32,931 nt of DNA from Lysobacterales bacterium (GTDB lineage: Bacteria > Pseudomonadota > Gammaproteobacteria > Xanthomonadales > SZUA-5). A program made the position numbers and the translations under genes. Below, piece after piece: positions 27,177 through 32,931 of this stretch. The notes under the pieces were generated by a model. That model was not told the DNA's origin. It did not search any database and worked only from the letters and a program-made list of their open reading frames with translations. Each line of letters begins with the position of its first letter. Within the stretch, counting starts at the first letter, position 1. The DNA lies in NCBI GenBank assembly GCA_022841325.1, contig JALHRS010000039.1:1-32931 (forward strand), given 5' to 3'.

Positions 27177-29423
27177 ATGCCTAAAACTACCAAACTCAAG
27201 GCGCCTGGCGCCCCCCAACTGCTCGGATTCCTGCAGACCAGCGCCAAGCTGATGAAGGCCGAGGAGATCGCCGACGAGCTCGGCTACAAGACCGCTGAAG
27301 GGATCGAGGCGGTGCGTGCGCTGCTCGATCAGCTGATGCAGCAGGGCCGTTTGCTGCGCAATCGCCGTGGCGGCTATGGCCTCGCCGACAAGATGGATCT
27401 GATTGCCGGTTCGATCATCGCCAACAGCGAGGGTTTCGGCTTTCTCAAGCCTGATGAAGGCGTCGGTGACATCTACCTGCCACCCTTCCAGATGAAACAG
27501 GTGCTGCACGGCGACCGCGCCCTGGTCAGCGTGGTCGGTCGCGACAAGAAGGACCGGCCCGAGGGCGCCATCGTCTCGATCCTGTCGCGGCGCTCGCCGC
27601 GCATCGTCGGCCGCTATCTGGAGGAAGCCGGTTTCGGCGTGGTGGCGCCCGATGACACCCGCATCCATCAGGATCTGCTGATTCCCAAGGGCCAGGAAGG
27701 CGATGCCAAACCGGGCGACGTGGTGGTCGCCGAAATCACCGAGCCGCCGGCGCAGCATCGCCAGCCGGTGGCGAAAATCGTGCGCGTGCTGGGTGAGGAA
27801 GTCGGTACCTCGCTGGCCATCGACATGGCCATCGAGACCCACGGCATCCCGCACGAATGGTCCGACAAGGTCATTGCCGAGACCGCCCGCATTCCCGATG
27901 CCGTGCGCCCCGCGCAACGGCGTGATCGTGAGGATCTGCGTGAGTTGCCGCTGGTCACCATCGACGGCGAGGACGCCCGCGATTTCGACGACGCAGTCTG
28001 GTGCGAGCCCACTCGCGGTGGCGGCTACAAGCTCTATGTGGCCATTGCCGATGTTGCCAGCTATGTCTATCCGGGCACGGCGCTGGATGACGAGGCCCAG
28101 CTGCGCGGCACCTCGGTGTATTTCCCCAATCGGGTGGTGCCGATGCTGCCGGAGAAACTGTCCAACGGCATCTGCTCGCTGAAGCCGGAAGTCGAACGTC
28201 TGTGCCTGGCTTGCGAGCTGCGCATCGATGCCAAGGGCGAAACCACCCGTTCGCGCTTCTTCGCCGGCGTGATGCGCTCGGCAGCGCGCCTGACCTACAA
28301 CCAGGTCTGGTCAGCGGTGGGCTTGCGGCGCCCGGAAGCGCTGGAGCGGGTCAAGGCGGTGCTGCCGCAGCTGGAGAATCTGTATGGGCTGTACAAGATT
28401 CTGTCGGCGCGCCGTGCCGAGCGCGGAGCGCTGGATTTCGAAGGCCAGGAAGTGCGCTTCGACTACGATGAAGACGGCAATATCGACGCGGTCAAGATGT
28501 ACGAGCGCAACGATGCCCACAAGCTGATCGAGGAATGCATGATCGCGGCCAATGTCGCTGCGGCCAAATTCCTCAAGCGCAGCCGCATCCCGGCGCTGTA
28601 CCGGGTGCATCCGCGGCCGCCGACGCACAAGTACGAGGAACTGGCCGACTTTCTGGGCACCGTCGGCATGCTCATTCCGGCCTATGAAGACCTCAAGCCC
28701 GAGGATCTGATGGTGGTGCTGAAGAAGGCCAAGAGCCGGCCCGATGCCGCGCTGATCGAGGCCGTGGTGCTGCGCTCGCAAAGTCTGGCCACCTATACAG
28801 CGGCCTGCGACGGCCATTTTGGTCTGGCGCTGGGAGCCTATGCGCACTTCACCTCGCCGATCCGTCGCTATCCCGATCTGCTGGTGCACCGCGCCATCCA
28901 TTACGCGCTGGGGCAGGGCACGCCCTCGGATTACCAGTACAACCCGACCCAGATGTCCGAACTCGGGCGTCACTGTTCGGCCACCGAGCGCCGCGCCGAT
29001 GAGGCCACGCGCGATGTCGCCGATCGATTGAAATGTGCCTACATGGAACGCCATCTGGGCGAGGAATTCGAAGGCGTGGTTACCGGCGTGGCCAGTTTCG
29101 GATTGTTTGTCGAGATCCTGGAAACCCGGATCACCGGCATGGTCCACGTCACCCAGCTGCCGAACGATTACTACCACTACGATCAGCGCCACCGCCGACT
29201 GGTCGGCGAGCGCACCGGCGTCGGCTTCCAGCTGGCCGACAAGGTCCGCATCAAGGTGCTGCGCGTGGACGCCATGGATCGCAAGATCGATTTCCGCCTG
29301 GCCGGTGACCTGCCCACCCGCGCCGAGCAACAGACCCAGCGCGACGGCAGTTCACGCGGACCCAAGCCTGACAAACCCCGCGGCAAGAGCGGAGGCGGTG
29401 GCAAGCGCGGGCGGCGGCGGTGA
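27177..29423 (+). CDS. rnr: Ribonuclease R
   Basis: A processive 3'-5' exoribonuclease that degrades structured RNA and takes part in rRNA and tmRNA-linked quality control. In 748 aa it has an N-terminal winged-helix region (about 10-75), two cold-shock domains (about 78-225), the RNB catalytic domain and a C-terminal S1 domain (about 620-705), ending in a basic Gly/Lys/Arg tail (GKSGGGGKRGRRR). The magnesium-binding acidic residues lie in TIDGEDARDFDDAV (Asp263, Asp269, Asp271, Asp272), with Asp271 matching the catalytic E. coli Asp280. The order rnr-rlmB is conserved in Gammaproteobacteria. Here the spacer to rlmB is expanded to 369 nt by repeats. Confidence 0.97.
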   Translation: MPKTTKLKAPGAPQLLGFLQTSAKLMKAEEIADELGYKTAEGIEAVRALLDQLMQQGRLLRNRRGGYGLADKMDLIAGSIIANSEGFGFLKPDEGVGDIYLPPFQMKQVLHGDRALVSVVGRDKKDRPEGAIVSILSRRSPRIVGRYLEEAGFGVVAPDDTRIHQDLLIPKGQEGDAKPGDVVVAEITEPPAQHRQPVAKIVRVLGEEVGTSLAIDMAIETHGIPHEWSDKVIAETARIPDAVRPAQRRDREDLRELPLVTIDGEDARDFDDAVWCEPTRGGGYKLYVAIADVASYVYPGTALDDEAQLRGTSVYFPNRVVPMLPEKLSNGICSLKPEVERLCLACELRIDAKGETTRSRFFAGVMRSAARLTYNQVWSAVGLRRPEALERVKAVLPQLENLYGLYKILSARRAERGALDFEGQEVRFDYDEDGNIDAVKMYERNDAHKLIEECMIAANVAAAKFLKRSRIPALYRVHPRPPTHKYEELADFLGTVGMLIPAYEDLKPEDLMVVLKKAKSRPDAALIEAVVLRSQSLATYTAACDGHFGLALGAYAHFTSPIRRYPDLLVHRAIHYALGQGTPSDYQYNPTQMSELGRHCSATERRADEATRDVADRLKCAYMERHLGEEFEGVVTGVASFGLFVEILETRITGMVHVTQLPNDYYHYDQRHRRLVGERTGVGFQLADKVRIKVLRVDAMDRKIDFRLAGDLPTRAEQQTQRDGSSRGPKPDKPRGKSGGGGKRGRRR

Positions 29424-29792
29424 TCGCCGCTGTCCTGTCGAGAGTTGCGGGAGAGAGCGGAACACGGAGAACGCAAAGGTACGCAGAGTCGGCCCGACAC
29501 TGCGCACGGGCCATGAACTCACCAGCGTCATTGCGACCCCGGACTTGATCCGGGGGAAGCAATCCAGGGGCGTGTGGCGATACCCTGGATTGCGTCGTCG
29601 CTACGCTCTCCGTGAACGTCAATCGGGCACTGGCCCGAGGGTGGATCGAGCCGTCGCTTTGGAGGGCGCCGCGCTGCGGCGCCGCTGTCGTCAGCTCGAA
29701 GATCAAGAGCGGCCGCGCAGGCGCGCGGCCCTCCTCGCGCCGCTCGATGCTTGCGGAGGTTCACGGTCGATGTGATTCACAAGGAGATCCCC
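29424..29792. other. 369-nt repeat-filled spacer between rnr and rlmB
   Basis: No gene is seen. It holds an AGAACGC/CGCAGAG-rich stretch (29455-29489), a P module (about 29490-29520), a CGTCATTGCGACC ... GAAGCAATCCAG unit enclosing a CCCCGGA/TCCGGGG hairpin (29523-29569) with a reversed CTGGATTGCGTCGTCGC (29584-29600), Q repeat copy D (29651-29743), and the AAGGAG ribosome binding site of rlmB (29781-29786). Confidence 0.65.
29651..29743 (+). repeat. Q repeat copy D (REPIN-like double hairpin)
   Basis: Same orientation as copy A. TTTGGAGGGC is followed by a perfect GGCGCCGC-GCT-GCGGCGCC hairpin, a linker with GAAGATCAAGAGC, then a second stem (GGCCGCGC/GCGCGGCC with a longer loop) and CTCCTC. 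The P module lies about 130 nt upstream, farther than in the other copies because a CATTGCGA/GCAATCC unit sits between. Confidence 0.8.
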
Positions 29793-30539
29793 ATGTCGGT
29801 TGAAACGGATTGGCTGCTCGGACCCAATGCGCTGGAGGCGCAGCTGGATGCTGATCCCACGCGCATCCTGGAAGCGCTGGTCGAGGACGGCAAGCGCAGT
29901 GCGCGGGTCGAGGCGCTGGTGGCGCGGCTGCGCAAGCTCGACATTGCGGTACAGAGCAGCCCTCGGGCGCAGCTGGACAAGCGCGTGGCCAGCGACCGCC
30001 ACCAGGGCATCGCCGCGCGCTGGCGCCTGCCGGAAGCGCTGGACGAATCGGATCTGATCGCGCTGGTCGAAAAATCGGCCACGCCGGCCCTGATCCTGGT
30101 GCTGGACGGCGTGCAGGACCCGCACAATCTGGGTGCCTGTATCCGCACCGCGGCGGCGGCCGGGGCGCTCGCCGTGGTCGTGCCCAAGGATCGCGCCGTG
30201 GGCCTGACGCCCACCGTCATGCGCGCCTCCGCCGGCATGGCCGCGCGCTTGCCCTTCGTGCGCGTCACCAACCTGGCACGAGCGCTGGAGCGCCTCAAGA
30301 AAGCCGGCGTCTGGCTGGCCGGTGCGGCTGGTGAGGCAACCGACACCGTCTATCAGTCCGACCTGACGGGGCCACTGGCCATCGTCATGGGCAGCGAGGG
30401 CGATGGTCTGCGCGAGCTGACCCGCAAGACCTGTGATTTCCTCTGGAAAATCCCGATCGCGCCGGGCGTGGAAAGCCTCAACGTCAGCGTAGCCGCCGGC
30501 GTGTTCCTGTTCGAGGCCGTAAGGCAGCGCGGCCGGTAA
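29793..30539 (+). CDS. rlmB: 23S rRNA (guanosine(2251)-2'-O)-methyltransferase RlmB
   Basis: A SpoU-class (SPOUT) methyltransferase that 2'-O-methylates G2251 in the ribosomal P-loop using S-adenosylmethionine. The 248-aa protein has a short N-terminal substrate-binding domain (about 5-75, LLGPNALEAQLDADPTRILE) and a trefoil-knot domain with motif 1 DPHNLGACIRTA (109-120), motif 2 IVMGSEGDGLR (197-207) and motif 3 PGVESLNVSVA (224-234). The ATG at 29793 is fixed by AAGGAG at 29781-29786 with 6-nt spacing; the open frame upstream of it is not family-like. The TAA stop (30537-30539) abuts the heptamer array at 30542. Confidence 0.95.
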   Translation: MSVETDWLLGPNALEAQLDADPTRILEALVEDGKRSARVEALVARLRKLDIAVQSSPRAQLDKRVASDRHQGIAARWRLPEALDESDLIALVEKSATPALILVLDGVQDPHNLGACIRTAAAAGALAVVVPKDRAVGLTPTVMRASAGMAARLPFVRVTNLARALERLKKAGVWLAGAAGEATDTVYQSDLTGPLAIVMGSEGDGLRELTRKTCDFLWKIPIAPGVESLNVSVAAGVFLFEAVRQRGR

Positions 30540-30541
30540 TT

Positions 30542-30569
30542 GGTTGTCGGTTGTCGGTTGTCGGTAGAA
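30542..30569 (+). repeat. Heptamer array, left arm (GGTTGTC x3)
   Basis: Three exact GGTTGTC units (30542-30562) and a degenerate GGTAGAA (30563-30569) begin 3 nt after the rlmB stop codon. The inverted partner is at 30936-30963. Confidence 0.8.
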
Positions 30570-30571
30570 GC

Positions 30572-30895
30572 AGCGGAGCAAGCTCCGCTCTACAAAAGCG
30601 ACGGTGTTCGAGGCTTTGGTAGTGCCGAGCTTGCTCGGCAGGGTGTGCGGCTCTACGAGAGCGACGGTGTTCGAGGCTTTGGTAGTGCCGAGCTTGCTCG
30701 GCAGGGTGTGCGGCTCTACGAGAGCGACGGTGTTCGAGGCTTTGGTAGTGCCGAGCTTGCTCGGCAGGGATTGCGGCTCTTGTAGGTCCAGACAAGTCTG
30801 GACCTACCAAAGCCCAGCCAGAGCAGCGGAGCAAGCTCCGCTTTACGTCGGCAATAGCAACGCCAACCGCGATCGCGGGCAGAGCCCGCTCCCAC
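30572..30895. repeat. 63-bp tandem triplication and hairpins between heptamer arrays
   Basis: A 63-bp unit starting GCGACGGTGTTCG repeats at 30598, 30661 and 30724, the third copy losing identity at its end. Each unit carries the hairpin GCCGAGC-TT-GCTCGGC. Identical 18-bp palindromes AGCGGAGCAAGCTCCGCT flank the block at 30572-30589 and 30825-30842. A perfect 12-bp-arm hairpin (GTAGGTCCAGAC with its complement, loop AA) lies at 30782-30807, and a single REP half-site of the GTGGGAGCGGGCTCTGCCCGC type at 30871-30895 (minus strand). The region is noncoding; open frames through it only echo the repeat. Confidence 0.85.
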
Positions 30896-30935
30896 CGTAG
30901 GTCTCTGTCGACTCCGGGCCTCATCGGCTTTTGCC

Positions 30936-30963
30936 AGCAACCGACAACCAGCAACCGACAACC
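30936..30963 (-). repeat. Heptamer array, right arm (inverted GGTTGTC type)
   Basis: Four units on the plus strand, AGCAACC, GACAACC, AGCAACC, GACAACC; read on the minus strand they alternate GGTTGTC and GGTTGCT. The array ends 2 nt from the stop codon of the minus-strand oxidoreductase (30966-30968). Confidence 0.8.
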
Positions 30964-30965
30964 CG

Positions 30966-32252
30966 CTACAAGCCGCGCTCTCGCCGATCCTTCCACGCAT
31001 CCCGCGCCTGCAGCCAGCTGTAGGTGGCCTGGGCGCCGAGAAAACCGAAGGGGCGCCAGGTGCGGCTGAGGCCGAAGGGGCTGAAGCGTCGCCAGTCCTC
31101 GTTCTCGCCGGCGATGCCCTGCGCCAGCACTTCACCGATCGCGGTCGTGGTGGCGACGCCATGACCGCCGAAGGCCTGGGCGTACCAGAGGCCGGATTCG
31201 AGCTGGCCGAGCTGCGGCATTTCATGGCGGGCATAGCTCATCAAACCGCTCCAGGCGTAGTCGATCTCGAACTCACCCAGCTGCGGATAGACCCGTTTGA
31301 TATCGGCTTTGAGCAAACGCGCCACGGCCTGCGGTGATCGATTCAGGATCGAGATGCGTCCGCCCCAGAGCAGGCGCGTGTCGGGCAGGGCGCGGTAGTA
31401 GTCGAAGGCGAAGCGGGTGTCGTAGATGGCGGCGCGCGTGCGGATGGCGTCGCTCAGCCGACTGCCCAGGGGCTCGGTCACGGCCACATAGGTGGCAATC
31501 GGCAGCAGCGCTCGCTGGAGAGCTGGCACCAAGCCTTGCAAATAGCCACCGCCGGCGACGACCACGGTATCGGCATCGATCGTTCCACTCTTGCAATGCA
31601 CGCGCCAGCCCGCACCGCTTTTTTCGATTCGGGTCACTGGGCTGGCGCTGCGTACACGCACGCCATGGCTCTGGGCAGCGCGGGCCAGGCCCAGTGCCAG
31701 ATTGAGCGGGTGCACATGAAAGGCCTCGGCCTCGAACAGGCCGCCGTGGTAGCGCCCGGTATTCAGCTGGGTGCGCATCTGCTCCGGGGTCAGCGTGGTC
31801 CAGTTCACGCCGTAATGTTCGCGCAGCAGCGCCTGGCGCTCGCTCAGTAGCGACGGGTCCTTGAACCAGTTTGCCCAGATCACGCCGGCGTCGACCGGAT
31901 CGCACTGGATCGCATAGCGATCAATTCGCGTGCGGATGGTGCTGACCGCAGTCTGGGTCAGCTGATACATCCACCGGGCAGTCTCCGGGCCGACTTCTGC
32001 CCGCAGCGCCGCTTCGCCGAGTGAGTATCCGCCGAAAACGAAACCGCCATTGCGGCCACTGGCGCCAAAGCCGATGGACTCGGCTTCCAGCAGCAGCACG
32101 TCGCTGACGCCGCGCTCGGCCAGTCCCAGCGTGGTGGCCAGTCCGGCATAGCCGCCGCCAACGACGACGACGCGCGCGCGTGACTGTCCCTGCAGGGGTG
32201 AGTGTTCCGCGGGTTCGCGGCGGGTTGCCTGATAGTAAGTGCCGATCTTCAT
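30966..32252 (-). CDS. FAD-dependent oxidoreductase, DAO family (PuuB/OrdL-like)
   Basis: A flavoprotein of 428 aa that probably oxidises an amine or amino acid. The Rossmann dinucleotide-binding motif VVVVGGGYAGLAT (28-40) is followed by the acidic LLLEAESIGFGASGRNGG; the SGRNGG segment (65-70) is characteristic of the gamma-glutamylputrescine oxidase-like branch of the DAO family. A central substrate domain follows, and the C-terminal FAD motif is QAFGGHGVATTTAIGEVLA. The ATG at 32252 (MKIGTYYQATRR) is chosen because the region upstream in frame is Gly/Ala-rich and overlaps the next gene. No polyamine pathway genes are nearby, so the substrate is uncertain. A small membrane protein gene lies 17 nt upstream on the same strand. 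Confidence 0.88.
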   Translation of the reverse strand: MKIGTYYQATRREPAEHSPLQGQSRARVVVVGGGYAGLATTLGLAERGVSDVLLLEAESIGFGASGRNGGFVFGGYSLGEAALRAEVGPETARWMYQLTQTAVSTIRTRIDRYAIQCDPVDAGVIWANWFKDPSLLSERQALLREHYGVNWTTLTPEQMRTQLNTGRYHGGLFEAEAFHVHPLNLALGLARAAQSHGVRVRSASPVTRIEKSGAGWRVHCKSGTIDADTVVVAGGGYLQGLVPALQRALLPIATYVAVTEPLGSRLSDAIRTRAAIYDTRFAFDYYRALPDTRLLWGGRISILNRSPQAVARLLKADIKRVYPQLGEFEIDYAWSGLMSYARHEMPQLGQLESGLWYAQAFGGHGVATTTAIGEVLAQGIAGENEDWRRFSPFGLSRTWRPFGFLGAQATYSWLQARDAWKDRRERGL

Positions 32253-32269
32253 CGGCAGATGATGCCCTG

Positions 32270-32452
32270 TCAGCTCTTGTTGCGCGCCCCGTAAACCAGA
32301 CTGGCCAGTCCCACCACCATTGCCACCGGCATCAGGTTGACCTGCGGCATCGGATGACGCGTGAGCCAGGTACCGCCGACCGCCAATCCGAGCACCAGCG
32401 AGGCGCTGAGCACGGTCACCAGAATCTTCGACAGCCAGGTGGGCAGTTTCAT
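32270..32452 (-). CDS. Small two-helix membrane protein of unknown function
   Basis: A 60-aa reading frame with protein-like composition: a short amphipathic start (MKLPTWLSKI), a first hydrophobic helix (about 10-30), a polar turn TRHPMPQVN, a second hydrophobic helix (about 40-55) and a basic end (YGARNKS). I do not recognise a family. It ends 17 nt before the start of the FAD oxidoreductase on the same strand, so the two are probably co-transcribed. The ribosome binding site is poor. It could be a chance open frame, but the sharp hydrophobic/polar pattern argues against that. Confidence 0.6.
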   Translation of the reverse strand: MKLPTWLSKILVTVLSASLVLGLAVGGTWLTRHPMPQVNLMPVAMVVGLASLVYGARNKS

Positions 32453-32535
32453 ACACGGACCAGAGAGGGTGATGGCCTGTGAGATGGGCCGGCGCGGGCG
32501 GATTTCAAGATGCTGTGTTCGTCATGTTCAGGCCC

Positions 32536-32931
32536 TCGCCCTGACTGCCGGGCAGAAGCTCCAACGCGGAGAACGCTGAGGGCCGCGGAGAACGCAGAGA
32601 AGGGCTTTGATCAACGACCGCTCTGCTTCTCTCTGCGTTCTCAGCGTTTCTCTGCGTTCTCTGCGATCCGCTTCCGGCAACAGCACACCGCGGTTCCCGA
32701 TCTTCGCCACCGCGGCGCGACCGTCACCATCGGCATCCGTCACCAGCGGACCTTCGCCCTGACTGGAGGGCAGAAGCTTCAACGCGGAGAACGCTGAGGG
32801 CCGCGGAGAACGCAGAGAAGGGCTTTGATCAACGACCGCTCTGCTTCTCTCTGCGTTCTCAGCGTTTCTCTGCGTTCTCTGCGATCCGCTTCCGGCAACA
32901 GCACACCGCGGTTCCCGATCTTCGCCACCGC
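32536..32931. repeat. 218-bp tandem duplication with inverted CGCAGAGAA brackets (cut by window end)
   Basis: The unit starting TCGCCCTGACT at 32536 recurs at 32754 and continues to the window edge, matching almost perfectly (a few differences near CTGACTGCCGGG versus CTGACTGGAGGG). Each unit contains a left array of CGCGGAGAA/CGCTGAG/CGCAGAGAA type (32563-32603; again 32781-32821) and an opposing right array whose minus strand reads CGCAGAGAA, CGCAGAGAAA, CGCTGAGAA (32621-32665; again 32839-32883). The core between them is only 17 nt and includes TTGATCAA. No gene is supported in 32453-32931. Confidence 0.88.

Noticed and set aside
26583..27917. 444-aa minus-strand open frame across the rnr upstream gap
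   Set aside because: It spans repeat modules and the antisense of the rnr N-terminus; no conserved features.
30598..30784. CRISPR-like array
   Set aside because: The three 63-bp units are direct tandem copies with no unique spacers, and no cas genes are present.
30604..30900. 98-aa open frame with repeated FEALVVPSLLGR
   Set aside because: It is a product of the 63-bp unit being a multiple of three; there is no ribosome binding site or homologous feature.

Overview
The window looks like a chromosomal segment of a GC-rich gammaproteobacterium, most likely of the order Xanthomonadales (Lysobacterales). This rests on the gene orders eno-ftsB-ispD-ispF-truD, zipA-ligA-epmA and rnr-rlmB, on the protein sequences, and on GTAG-type REP sequences (TGTAGGAGCG) of the kind common in that order. 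The genus cannot be named from sequence alone. No rRNA, tRNA, CRISPR array, prophage or transposase gene was found.

Layout, left to right. Positions 1-2037 hold a REP pair, a secreted PPP-type phosphatase and a glutathione S-transferase. Positions 2038-2759 are a repeat-filled gap with the C-terminal remnant of a DUF2127-like membrane protein. Positions 2760-6635 are a tight housekeeping run: enolase, divisome protein FtsB, the isoprenoid enzymes IspD and IspF, and tRNA pseudouridine synthase TruD, with 4-nt start/stop overlaps from ftsB onward. A 2-oxoglutarate/iron oxygenase follows and converges on an unrecognised Pro/Ala-rich protein (7680-9221, minus). That protein is divergent from zipA, which is followed by ligA and epmA.

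Positions 13805-21559 form a MoxR/Bat locus: MoxR ATPase, DUF58, DUF4381, a BatA-like VWA protein, a fused BatB/BatC-like VWA-TPR protein with a long DQQGQ repeat, and BatD. These families are thought to work together as an envelope-associated chaperone or stress module. Positions 21773-25607 are a cbb3-oxidase maturation set (FixH, copper ATPase CcoI, CcoS and a SafE-type membrane protein) without oxidase structural genes in view. A secreted alpha/beta hydrolase converges on it. Next come RNase R, the rRNA methyltransferase RlmB, a minus-strand FAD amine/amino-acid oxidase, a small membrane protein, and a 218-bp tandem duplication cut by the window end.

The most unusual content is between the genes. 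Three spacers are bracketed by inverted pairs of degenerate heptamer arrays, and two more sites have similar brackets built on a 9-10-bp unit (CGCAGAGAA). Inside or near them lie several families of double-hairpin REPIN-like elements. One roughly 90-bp family occurs four times, each time preceded by the same roughly 30-bp module. The genes themselves are mostly conventional, so if something undescribed is here it is probably this modular intergenic repeat system. The twin-motif Pro/Ala-rich protein next to zipA is the second candidate.
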